Under the pieces are notes generated by a model. It did no database searches. It was not told where the DNA came from and saw only the letters and a program-made list of their open reading frames with translations. Positions 22,154 to 34,600 of a DNA stretch of 64,000 bases are shown here, piece by piece. The stretch's first letter is position 1. Each line of letters begins with the position of its first letter. Origin of the DNA: Dastarcus helophoroides (lineage: Eukaryota > Arthropoda > Insecta > Coleoptera > Bothrideridae). The stretch covers positions 24,786,162 through 24,850,161 of the forward strand of contig CM053337.1 in NCBI GenBank assembly GCA_028583605.1, in the 5' to 3' direction. Position numbers and translations under genes: made by a program.

Positions 22154-22468
22154 CATTACTTCATAAGGAACGTACGTTGTAGTTATAATGAACCCTCGAA
22201 AAACACACCCAATTAATTTGGCATTCGATTCGAAAGAAGAGTAACGCACTTGGATAGTAATTTTTACGTCGTTAATAAGTGCAGATGCAGATGACGCAGA
22301 ACTCAATTTTTGTGATAAGAGCTATAGCTAAAATCGTCTAGCTGTCAATCTTGTCAAGCATTGACAACATGTTTTTTTTAATTTTAAAATGACGGGTTCT
22401 CTCATTTGTCATTATTTTCGCAATTCGTTTTAAGTTTTGTCGTTTTTTTTTCATCTAAATCATCCGAA
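22154..22468 (+). promoter_or_regulatory. Upstream region of the LRRC74-like gene
   Basis: The 315 bp between hAT copy C and the first ATG must hold the 5' UTR and probably part of the promoter. I see no convincing TATA box. Composition is balanced compared with the flanking repeat. The hAT insertion ends only about 320 bp before the start codon, so it could influence transcription. Confidence 0.35.
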
Positions 22469-22661
22469 ATGGAGATCGAGGAAGAAGGTGAGGAGGAAGA
22501 GTATGAAGAAGAAGAATCTATTCAAGAGCTGGACATGGACACTCCTTCTTATCAATGCTTACAGCAATTACAGCTTTCCAGCAGTTCTTTGTTTACGCGA
22601 CCGTATTATTATTTCCCAGAATTAGAGGACCCTGGGATAGATGAAGCCTTCAATCGTCTTG
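22469..22661 (+). CDS. LRRC74-like: LRRC74-like exon 1 (acidic N-terminus)
   Basis: Starts at ATG (purine at -3, G at +4). Encodes an acidic run and then a SIQELDMDTPSYQCLQQLQL segment. The donor is CTTG|GTAATT, leaving phase 1. The frame would hit TAA at 22679 if unspliced. The intron to exon 2 is only 55 bp. Confidence 0.7.
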
Positions 22662-25600
22662 GTAATTTGGCAATTACTTAAGTTTGATGTTAATCAGCAG
22701 AATCGCCTTTGTGTAGATTCCCCGCCAGTTGTCGATGATATTGGAGTTGAAAGGTACGAGAGGTATTGCAAACTTCTGAAGATTGTTCCTCTGAGTAGAA
22801 TCATCAATAATCTGGATAAGCCAGTGTTAAATCTAAAGGTAACTTTGTTGTTCTGACAGCTTCAGTGGTAAGGTTGCGAAAAATATAAATAACCTGGTAA
22901 GGCAGATAAGTCAAATTATTTCAAAAAAATCTGCAATTATGATAATTATAATTAGAAATCAGAAACTGAACCAAACTAGATTTTTGGCCGAAAGCGTAAC
23001 CAAAGTTCGACTTCTATTCTAGTTTCAGCCAATCTTATTTAAACTTGCAATTAGCAATTTACGTAATACCCTCAAATATAGTATGTTAACTAGCTGCTAC
23101 TTGCAACTTTCATCAGCGAACTTAAATAAATAACTGCAAAAATATTTTATACCGGGATATCAAAAATTATCTTGGTCAAGGGTGGTTGTGGAATGTAAAA
23201 CGTGTGTCTTAATTTAAATTTTTGAATATGTTTTGTTGTGTCAGAATCTGTCAAGTTATTGTGCTGAGATTTTCTAATTCAGTTTTTGAATCATGCCTCT
23301 TACCACACAGCACAAAATGTTCCTGATTGAAGCCTATTTTCGAACGGGTGCGCTAGTTAATGGAAATTGGCAGTACAGTCAACGTTTGTGTTTGGACAAT
23401 TTTCGAGAGCACTTTCCAAACGTGGCAATATTACCGGACAATTTTTATGCGTGCCTTACAAATTGTGTTGAAGTGTTTCGCGAAACTGGTTGTGTGACCC
23501 ATAAAAAAGGTGCTGGTAGACCAAGAGTTCGTACAGAAGAAGTTGTCAATGATGTTCGTCAACGTACGGAAGAGGAGCTTGCAAAACCTTTGAAACGTCT
23601 TTCTCAGACGTCAGAAGATTTTAAAGAAAGACTTGAACATGCATCCATATAAGATGCAACCATATCAAGCTCTTCTGCCCGCAGAACACCCCAGACGCCT
23701 TGTTTACTGCCGTTGGTTTGTCAATAATTTAATGAATGACGATCTTCTGAACTTAACTTTTTTTTCTGACGAAGCGTGGTTCCACCTTTCGGGATATATC
23801 AATTCTCAAAATATGCGAATGTGAAGCAATAATAATTTTCATGTTTTTACTGAATCGCCACTACATGGTCAAAAAATTAGTGTTTGGAAGGCACTTTCTC
23901 GCGAAGAATAGTTGGGCCAATTTTTTTCGATTTCACCGTCAACGCAGAAAGGTACAGATACAACTTTTTGGCTGAATTTGTGCAACAGTTAATCAATGAT
24001 AAACTTTGGAACGGTTGTCTCCAGCACGGCGGTGCAACAGCACATACCACACGAGAAAATATTGCTTTCCTCCGCGAGTTTTTTATGACCGGCTGATAAG
24101 TTTGCATACAGAAGTTGAGTTTCCTCCGAAATCACCTTGTTTGACAATTATGGACTATTTTATATTACCTTACTTAAAAAACAAGATTTTCGTAACCCTG
24201 GTAAATAATTTGCAAGAACTGCAACAGAGAATTGTTCAGCAATGTGCAACCATAACGCCAGAAATGATGCAAAACGCTTTTCACAGCATGAGGAGGCGCG
24301 TCAACTTGTGCATCGAACAAAACGGGGGACATTTGCAACAATTTCTGTAATTCAGTTTTTCTTGTTAATAAAACCGTTATTTCATAATTTGTAGTTCATT
24401 ACTGTTTTACAACTGAAATAAATAGGTATGAAATTTGTAGGTTATTGATGTCAGTGTGACAGTACATAATTATTTCAAACGTAAAGTAAGATACGTTTTA
24501 CATTCCACAACCACTCTTGACCAAGATAATTTTCGATATCCCGGTATAAACTAGCTGGTAGCACTGCCTTTGTCTACGTGAAAGAAAAATAAAGGATTCT
24601 AGGGTCACCCTTTTGAAAATTCGAACAAATTTGATTTTTATTGAAAATTTTAACTTGTTTTGAAAATTTCAACATTTTAAAATATCAATCTATTCACAAT
24701 GTCGATTTTTTCTCGCTCGACCTTCAATTTCGCCCCGAAATTTTGACCTAATTTTGAAAATTTCGACTTCATTCTAAATATTGACTTTTTGAAGATTTCA
24801 TCTTTTTTAAAATTTTGACTTATTTGGATATATTTTGAAAACTTTTTAATTTTTTTATAAAATCAGCTTCTTTAAAAATTTTCTTACTTGGAACTTTAAT
24901 GAGAATTTCTTCTTCGATATTTCAAATTTTTTTCAATATTTTGGCTTAAAGTTTTGAAGTTTTTGGAAAGTTTTGACTTTTTCAAATGTTTGACATTTTT
25001 GAAAAAGTTGACCTCTATTAAAATTTTAGTTCGAAATTTCAACTTTTTGCAAATCTGACTCTTCTTAAATTCGATTTTTTTAAACACTTTAATTCCTTTT
25101 AAAAATTAGGATTTTTTTGTAACTCACTTAAAATGCTTGACTTTTTAAATTACATTTTTTGAGTATTTTGCCTTTTCCTTAAAATTATCAGATTCTCAAA
25201 ATAACGAATTTTTTGAGAAGTCCGACTCGTTTTTTTATTGAAAATCTTGGCTTTTTTGAATATTTCGGCTTTTTTAACATTTTGACTTTATAACTTAAAA
25301 AGGTGAAATTTAAAATTTTCCATTTTTTCACATGTTAACTGATTTTGTAAACAACACTCACAATTTCGTATTATTTTGATTTAATTTCAAATTTTTGAAA
25401 ATTTTATTGCAAGTATATCTCTTTTAACATTTTAAGTTGAAATTTCAATGTTTTGCACATCTGACAATTTTTAAATTCGATTCTTTTTTAAACATGTCAA
25501 AACTTTTGAACTTTAAATTTTGATTTTTGTTGAGTTTTGTCAAATTTTGTCGAATGTTGTCAAGTTTTGTCAAATTTTGTCGAATTTTGTCGTATGTTGA

Positions 25601-28600
25601 ATTCCGAATAGTAAATTTCGTTGAGTTTTGTTGAGTTTTGTTAAACTTTGTTGGGTTTTGTTATCTTTTGTCGAATTTTTCCGAATTTTATCGAATTTTG
25701 TGAAATTTTGTCAACTTTTGTCAAATTTTATCGAATTTTGTTAAGTTTTGCCGTATTTTGAATTTTGAAACTGATTTAATTTTGTTGGGTTTTTTTAATT
25801 TTGAATTTTGTTGAAATTTGTTTTATTGGGTTTTGTTACGTTTTGTTAAATGGTGTTGAATTTTGTTGCATTTTGTTGAATTTTGTTACATTTCACTGAA
25901 TATTGGTCAATTTTGTTAAATTTTGGTGTATTTTGTTGTATTTCGCGAGTTTTGTCAAGTTTTGTCGAATTTTGTGAAATTTCATCAAATTTTATCAAAT
26001 TTTGTCAAGTTTTGCTGTATTTTGAATTTTGAATTTTGAATTTTGAATTTTGAATTTTGAATTTTGAATTTTGAATTTTGAATTTTGAATTTTGAATTTT
26101 GAATTTTGAATTTTGAATTTTGAATTTTGAATTTGAATTTTGAATTTTGAATTTTGAATTTTGAATTTGAATTTTGAATTTTGAATTTTGAATTTTGAAT
26201 TTTGAATTTTGAATTTTGAATTTGAATTTTGAATTTTGAATTTTGAATTTTGAATTTTGAATTTTGAATTTTGAATTTTGAATTTTGAATTTTGAATTTT
26301 GAATTTTGAATTTTGAATTTTGAATTTTGAATTTTGAATTTTGAATTTTGAATTTTGAATTTTGAATTTTGAATTTTGAATTTTGAATTTTGAATTTTGA
26401 ATTTTGAATTTTGAATTTTGAATTTTGAATTTTGAATTTTGAATTTTGAATTTTGAATTTTGAATTTTGAATTTTGAATTTTGAATTTTGAATTTTGAAT
26501 TTTGAATTTTGAATTTTGAATTTTGAATTTTGAATTTTGAATTTTGAATTTTGAATTTTGAATTTTGAATTTGAATTTTGAATTTTGAATTTTGAATTTT
26601 GAATTTTGAATGTTGAATGTTGAATGTTGAATTTTAGATTTTAGATTTTAAATTTTAAATTTTGAATTTTGAATTTTGAATTTTGAATTTTGAATTTTGA
26701 ATTTTGAATTTTGAATTTTGAATTTTGAATTTTGAATTTTGAATTTTGAATTTTGAATTTTGAATTTTGAATTTTGAATTTTGAATTTTGAATTTTGAAT
26801 TTTGAATTTTGAATTTTGAATTTTGAATTTTGAATTTTGAATTTTGAATTTTGAATTTTGAATTTTGAATTTTGAATTTTGAATTTTGAATTTTAAATTT
26901 TAAATTTTGAATTTTGAATTTTGAATTTTGAATTTTGAATTTTGAATTTTGAATTTTGAATTTTGAATTTTGAATTTTGAATTTTGAATTTTGAATTTTG
27001 AATTTTGAATTTTGAATTTTGAATTCGGAATTCAAAATTCTGAATTTTGAATTGTGAATTTTGAATTTTGTTGAATTGAATCGGGATTAAGAATTGCGAA
27101 TTGCAAATTTTATATTTTGTTCAATTTTGTTGTTTTTTGTTCAATTTTGTTGAATTTTCAATTGGGTATTGGGAATTGGGAATTGGGAATTAGGAATTGC
27201 GAACTTTGAATTTTGTATTTTTTTTGTTGAATTTTGAATTTCGAATTTTGAATGTTAAATCTCGAATTTCGAATATGAAGACCTTTTTTTTTTGATCGTT
27301 AGAAATTTGCAACAATAAACCCGATGGGCGATATAACATTTAATAGCCAAAAATGTACACAAATGGGCAGTCAACAAAAAAAGCTTGACTCCCTCTGTTC
27401 CCCTGTTGAAAATTTTAATCCCTACAAAATGTCGCCTTTCTTAGAATTCTGATTTACTTTCAAATTTTTTGATAATTTTGCCACAAAATTTATTTTGATT
27501 CTTTGCATAAATTTTATTGTTAAAATATTAATTTTTGGAAACTTCTACCCTTTTTTTTAAAATGTCCATCTTTGCCAAAGTTTTGATAATTTCTGAAAGT
27601 TTTGATTTTTTTTAAATATGTCGACTATTTTTCAAAAATGTTAACTCTTTCTCGAGTTTCCACCTCCGTGTAGTAAATTGGACTTTTATGTGAAAAATTC
27701 AACTTTTCTTAATTCTCTCCCTTTTGAAAAATTGGACTTTTTTCATAATTTTGACGTTTTTTAAATTTTTGGACTTTTTTCAGAATTTTAATTTTAACAT
27801 TGGAAATGTTTATTTTGAGATATGGGGTGAAGTTTCGGGTTTTCGTTCAAGCTTGAGAGAACAAGGTGTCGGTCGGTCGGACATACTCGAATCGTCAGTC
27901 GAGCGCTCTCGGCGTCGAGAGGCCGGCATGAAAACTATGGGAGAATGTTAAGTTTACAGTTCACCGCAGAGCACCATATTCGTTTAATCCAGTGACGTTT
28001 CATTGGATAAGTCTATCAGCTATGGATATTAAGAGTATGAAAAATAGTTAAAAGTGTAAGACATATTGAGAGCGTAAAAAACGTTTACGAGAAATTGAAA
28101 ATAGAGAATCTAGTGAGTTAAGTACGAATACACCGCTAACAAAAACTGAACACAGTAGGCGGTATTGTGAGCATGTAAAGATGCGCAAACTTAAAGGTTC
28201 TGAAGTTTACACGGGCTACCCAAGTCAGCGGCCCTTAAGTGAGGGGTTATAATTCCATTATTATGCTGTAAACTCTTACCCTAAATCCAATTCACGTACT
28301 GTCTTGAAATACTCAGTAAACGAATGTGGTAAAATATCTGCACTTATAATTTTTAGGGTTCAAATAAATGTAAATTACTTTTACAATAAAGTTGATAAAT
28401 TTTTGCTTTTAGATAAATATATTTTAATATTTCATTGTTTTCGTTTTGTACTAAAATATTTCTTTCAAGAGCCATGAGCATAGATGCCTTAATATTATTT
28501 TAATTTAAATTATTTCGTAGTCTATTTCATTATACGAGTATATTTCAATTTAAAAAATAATCTTTCAGAAGAAACTTGGCTAATGGAACCTGTAAATTCA

Positions 28601-31600
28601 GAAAAGACAAACATTGCAGAAATAACCTTAAAAATAGAAAAAAGTCGAAAGAAAAATATTTGAATATTCAAGTTTTCACTCGAAATCTCAAGTCGAATAC
28701 TTCGATATTAAGGTCGAAAATAAAAAAAAATAGCTAAATAAGGCCAAAATTTTGAATTCAGAAAAGTTGCGAGAAAAACAGTAAAAAAAATAGACAATTT
28801 TAGGAAAATATTTCAGGATTTCAAAAAATTCATAATGTTCTAAAATTTTAAAACATATGTCAACATTTTGTGGTTAAAGATAAAATTTTGCAACTAAATC
28901 AAAATCATTTAAAAAAAAATTAAAATGTTTCATTTAAAGTCAAGATTTTAAATAAATGACTTGTGTTCTTAAAAAAAGAGTCTAGATTAAATTTAAAACC
29001 TTAAAAATAAAAAACTAAAGCTTTAACACTGGTTGAAACCTTTATTGGTGTTGGAAATAAAAGTAGAAAGTAAAGTTTGAATTTTGGGATTTTAAAATTT
29101 AAGGAAACCCACCACTGATAATTTAATAAAAAAGGGGATCTCAAATTTCGAAAAAAAAGTTGACATTACAAAATTTCGATAAAAAATCTTGAGTTTTCGA
29201 GTTTATATATTTATAATTTTAAGAATTTTTTAAGCTGTCACAATTTCGCAAATAAGTCAAAATTTTTAGAAATATTTAGAATTTATTATTTAACATGAAA
29301 ATTTTAAACAAAACGTAAATATTTATTGACAGTTTAAGAAAAATAAATGACATTTTAAAAGGTTGAGGAATTTTGTGAAAAAGTCATAATTTCAAGAAAA
29401 TACTCTATATTTATTTTTTTAATGCAATATCTTGGGTTAGACTCGCAAGACTGATGTTCAAATTTTGAATCCGTTTGAAATCCGAAGTTTTAAGAAAAAA
29501 AACAAAGAATTGCAAGTTTAATGTAAAAATTTAAAAAATTGGAAATTGTGGAAGAAATTATTAAATTTCGGAAAAGCCCAAAATTTGTGTTTATAATTAT
29601 TTTGAAAGCATAAGCGCATAATTTTGTAAAGAAGAGTAAAAATAAGAGTAAAATAGATTTCTAGACGATTTTCTTTAGGTTAGAAAATTTTAACCTCTCT
29701 GGATAAATAAGACGTCAAAATGACCCTTGACAGATCAACCAAAATAGTCAATAAGTAATCGAACGCCGGGTTCGCTACGTTCTCTTTTAAAAAACTTACA
29801 GCACACTTGATGACTTTTTCATTTGAACATCCGATAAAATTTTAACTGACATAAATTGAAATTTACTAATTCAATCAGACTCACTCTGTCATTATTAAAC
29901 GGCTCGAGATAATTATATACCATATCTGTTGCTAATTTAAAGCCCTCATCGCTTCCCATTTTTGTTTTTAGATTCATTTAAGTGGTTAGTTCATTACGAC
30001 AAGCGTATTTTTGATATTAAAAAATTTCATTATCTTTGCGATTCTGTGGAAGGAGATTCAAGTGACGTTATTGAATCCTTGTCATTATCAGCTAATTATT
30101 ATTATTAATTAATTATGCAACCGTCCTAAACTTTTTTTAATTTAGAAGAACCACACAACCCGGTCTAAGACAACTAATTAACTGTAATAAAGGTTTTAGA
30201 GCTTTCGGCAAAAAAGGGAATTACTTTTATTTATCATTCCCATAAGAGCGGAAAAATTAAATGATCTTGCAAAGCGAAAATGGCAATCAGTACAACCAGT
30301 ACAGCTCTAGTTTTAATTAGAAATAGGTGCAGTAACTTTAAACAATGTCCAGCATCGTTAAATCCAGGGTGTCAAGCGAACATCATTACTTCAGCATTAG
30401 TTAAAAAATTGTAATTTTCTTTAAAAGAGTTTAAAGTAATGTAACATATGAATCAAATCACATCTAAACGAATTCACGTGTGATCTGGAATATGATAAAC
30501 AAAATCACAGAACCAACCTCAATTTTTAAGATTGATAAATTTGCCATTCAACTGCCCTCTAATGTTTTTTTATATGATCCTGATTTCAATGCGAAATAAT
30601 CTAAATATATTTATTAACTGAAACAAGTTTATTTTGGAAGTAATTAGAAATTGCATTGAAATCAGAAAAAATTAACTTCATTTTCAAGAAACCAAATTGG
30701 GTTGAATGCAGCTGGTCATTTAAAAGTCCATTCAAAGAAACAAAAATATGACATGCAATTCAAAGACCATAAATTCTTGTCGGGAAGAACAATTACATGA
30801 CCGGGGCAATAAATGTTAGGATCAAGAGGAAACTGAAAACAAAATACTTTTATCCCAAGAAGAAAAGGCCAGGAATAACACTTTCAAGACAATTACTACT
30901 TACGAGCACCCTGTGGTCTCTTCATTGTAACGTTGCCTTTCAAAAAGGAAAGAAGGCACATTCAGTGTCAATAAAATGATTCTTAAACTTATATCTAAGA
31001 ACCACTTGTCGGAATGACAAATTTCTGAAATGTACTACTTATCGAACCAGAGGGTTCAAACAAACTGTGAAGGGCCATAAAATTTATGTGGTGCAAGACC
31101 TATCTGCAAACACTTTCAACACAGTCAGCCTTAATGACATTTTAATCAGTTATAAAAAAAAATAAAAAAACGTATTGTTATAAATCAATACATATTTTAT
31201 GTAATTATTATTTACTACTTCGAAGATACAAAGATAATTGTCGTGGCGAATGTCAAGGGGTGTCGGATAACACAAGGGTCGACGTCACTAAGATTCTAGC
31301 CTTAATAATCTAAATAAATAAAGGTTTCATATTTCAACACGATCGGTAAAGAGGTTATGAAATTATTAATTAAATTATTTTTTATAACAACTTTGAAAGT
31401 CTGCAATTCGAAAAGTAAACATTTTTTATTATTTTTTTTTTCGTAATTCGTATTTATTTATCATTTGAATATATCCTGTATAACCTTGTATGTTAAATAA
31501 AGTGTTAATTATGTTTCTATTTGGTGTTATCATTTCCAATGTCTCCGTTGGTTGCAAGGATTGCGAAATCTGTGAATTTTTTTTTAAAAATGTGACCTTT

Positions 31601-34600
31601 TATCACAAAAATTTTGACTTTTTCCCGAAGTTATTTTTTCTTTAGAATCGCATTTTTCTTTAAATTTCTACCTTTTTTCAAAAAATATTGATTTTTTTCT
31701 CGAAAATTCGAATTTTTGTAACTCCTACTTTTTAAAAAATTAGCCTGTTCCTGAAAATTTTGAATTTTTTTGAAGAATCTTACCTTTCAAATTGCAAATT
31801 TTTCAATTTTCAACGAACTATATAAAACGATTTCAAGACTTATCCAAATTTCGATTTTAAAACTGGCATTTTAAAAAGGAGTGTTTTTCAAGTTTAAACA
31901 AAGAAGTTCAAAAAATATTACAATTTTATGAAAAAATCTTAGAGTTGAAAGCCTTGAATTTGAAAAAAATTCAAAATTTTTAAATAAGTGAAAATTTTCA
32001 GTTAGAATTTTTAAAAAACCTGGAATTTAACAAAAAAAGTCAAACTTTTCAAGGTCAAAATTTTAGAAAAAGTTGATAATTTGAAATAATCAAAATTTTT
32101 ACAAAAGCTCAAATTATACATATTGCTGGTCGTTTTCATTTTATAATCAGACTGTATTAGAAAAAAAAACAATGTTTACGTTAACCAGCTGTTTAAATGA
32201 CTATAACTTTTTTCTAGTTCTATGGTTTAACTTATAAGCAATGCAGAGCCGTCCTAGATGCTCTAGTAGTTAATGGTCACGTAAGAGAACTGATTCTGGA
32301 GGAAAACTGGTTAGACGCGGTCGCCGTCAAATTGATATCCACTGTGCTTTGCAGTAACAAAACTTTGAAGATATTAAATTTAAAAGAATGCAGGATAGGC
32401 CCAAAAGGTAAATATGAATAAATCAAAACCTTGTTTACACTAACTTTACTTCTGATTTTTTGGCAGCTTCCATTTTCAAATTTTACATTTATATTCGTCG
32501 TATTTTATCTTCATTTTCGAATCCCAATCGGAGCGCCATCTGGTCATAATATGTTTAACCTTCGCGAGTGGTATTTATATTTTTATTCATGTAATTGTTG
32601 TATAATATTGGGGACTTCGTTCCCGTGCGAACTTAAGACTTAAGCCGTAGAGAAAGGTTTTTTACACCTTGACAAGTTTCTTCCCTAAATTTTGACTTCT
32701 TTTTTTTCTTCTTCTTCCTCTTTTGTTACGACATAGTCTTGTGTTTTCTGTTGTAAAGCCTTTTATGATGCGGATGTCCAGCTTTTATGCCGTCTCTAAG
32801 GTGGTCTGCCAGGAAGTTTTTTTGATGTAGGTTTTTCTTCTTTTGCCCACTTTGCCCATCTGTCGTCCCACATTCTATCGATATAGTCTCTCCAGTATTT
32901 TGGTCTTGATCTTATAATTCTAATAACATTTTAAATATCTGGTTCTTCTCGTATTACAGCACTCCTAATTTTATCACGCAACGTCACTTCTTTAATCGAT
33001 TGCAATAGTCTCATTTCTACACTTCTAACCATACTTTTTGTTTTCAAAGTCTCTGCCAGAGATTCCGCTGCATATGTTAGGACGGGTCTCACAATTGACT
33101 TGTAAATTGGAACTTTACTTTGTGTGGACATATATTTATTTCTCTAGATGAGGTCTTTTATATAGCCTGATATTGTTGCCACTTTATTTGCTTGCGTACG
33201 GACTTCTTCATGTAGATTTCTGAGAGAGAGATAGAGAGAAAGATCATCCTCAGTATCTCTCTGAAGATGATAGCTTGGCCATCGTTAGAGCGTTAGAGCA
33301 ATCGTTGTTGTGCTTTTTAATCATTCTTGGTTTCCAGGGACAATATTTATTTGTTTTGCCAATTCTATTAAATTATATGATTTAAATCTTTGCACCTTCT
33401 AGGAGCTGAATATCTGGCCGCAGGCATTGCAGGATCTGAGGTACTTGAAGAGCTAGATTTGAGTTTCAACTGTTTGGAGGACGAAGGTTTGGGTTATCTT
33501 GCAGAACCTTTGATCGATAATTTTACAGTTAAGAAATTGAACCTGAGTCATAACGATTTAACATCCGAAGGAAGTGGAGATACTTTGAAACAAGTTGTTA
33601 TGGCGAATGACTACATAGAAGATTTAAATCTAGGATGGAATAAATTTAATGACCCTGCTGGTAATTATACAACAGAAGACTTTATATGTTACTAGTTGAT
33701 ATAGGCACCCCCGTCTACGTGGAAAAATAAAAAGGATTCTTGGGTTATCTTTTTGAAAATTTCGACTTTTTTTGAAGAATTCGATTGGTATTGAAATTTC
33801 GATTTATTTCGACATTTTTCACTTTTTTCACAATGTCTACCTTCTCTCGTTCAGCTCACAAAATTTCAACTTCTTTTCGTAATTTTGACCTAATACTGAA
33901 AAAAAACTTCCTTCTAAATTTTGACTTTTTGAAAATATTGGTTTATTTGGATATATTTCGATTTTTTGAATTTTTTTTACTTTAATTATAATTTTTCTAT
34001 TTATTAAACATTTTATTTTTTAAACATTTTAACTTTTTTGAAACTTTCTTTTCAATATTTCAATTTCTTTTAAATATTTTGATTTATGTCGAAGTTTAGA
34101 AGTCTGGAAATTTTTGACTTTTTTCCACTATTTGACCTTATTTTAAAAATGTTGACTTTTTTTGGAAGTCTGACTATTTTTAAATTAGATTTTTCTAATT
34201 TCAATTTTTTTGAAAATTTGAACATTTGACAATTACAATTTTTGAATATGTAGACTCTTGAAGCGTCTGAATTTTTTCAACTAACATTTTTTCAAAATTT
34301 TGGCTGTTTCCGACAATTTTAAATTTTTGAAAATGACTTTTTTCAAAAGTTTGACCTTGATTTTATTTAAAATCTTGACCTTTTTAAATATTTCAACTTT
34401 TTTTTTAAATTTCGACTTTATATTTTGAAAGTATCGAATTTCAAATTTTCCAATTTTTCAATTTCCACTTTCTTAAATGTTAATTTATAAAGTTCATTTT
34501 AATGTTGTGGCAAAAATTCAAAATAAATCAAAATTCAATCAAAAAAAAAAATCAAAAAAGGCGAGATAGTAGCCTTTTTGAAATTTTTATTTATTTTTGA

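Larger units (their letters stand above)
22839..32217 (+). other. LRRC74-like intron 2 (9.4 kb, transposon-filled)
   Basis: Holds the mariner-like element at 23150-24546, an AT-rich repeat from 24571, the decamer and heptamer satellites at 25540-27060, a short basic ORF remnant at 28070-28252, and A-rich repeats at about 28600-29650. About 29650-31560 is more complex sequence in which I recognise no gene; the 60-codon ORF at 30797-30979 has no family resemblance. From 31560 the T-rich repeat resumes. Confidence 0.6.
32408..33402 (+). other. LRRC74-like intron 3
   Basis: About 1 kb. From about 32640 to 33200 it holds an antisense LINE fragment; at 33250-33353 it holds one arm of the foldback MITE, ending only 50 bp before the exon 4 acceptor. 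32420-32640 is unassigned. Confidence 0.7.

Noticed and set aside
22406..22468. Upstream extension of LRRC74-like exon 1 (SLFSQFVLSFVVFF)
   Set aside because: It starts at TTG, not ATG; the first ATG with good context is 22469, and the hydrophobic extension is unlike the family.
22698..22716. CAG acceptors at 22697/22700 for exon 2
   Set aside because: With the only good donor (22662) they put exon 2 out of frame; the TAG at 22716 restores the frame.
26655..27035. 126-codon ORF with perfect heptapeptide repeat
   Set aside because: It is the translation of the (GAATTTT)n satellite; any frame of the complementary strand is stop-free, so openness carries no evidence of coding.
26016..27060. 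CRISPR-like array
   Set aside because: There are no spacers; it is a simple tandem heptamer in a eukaryotic intron.
30797..30979. 60-aa ORF in intron 2
   Set aside because: Lys/Arg-rich with no recognisable motif and no splice signals; not enough to call a gene.
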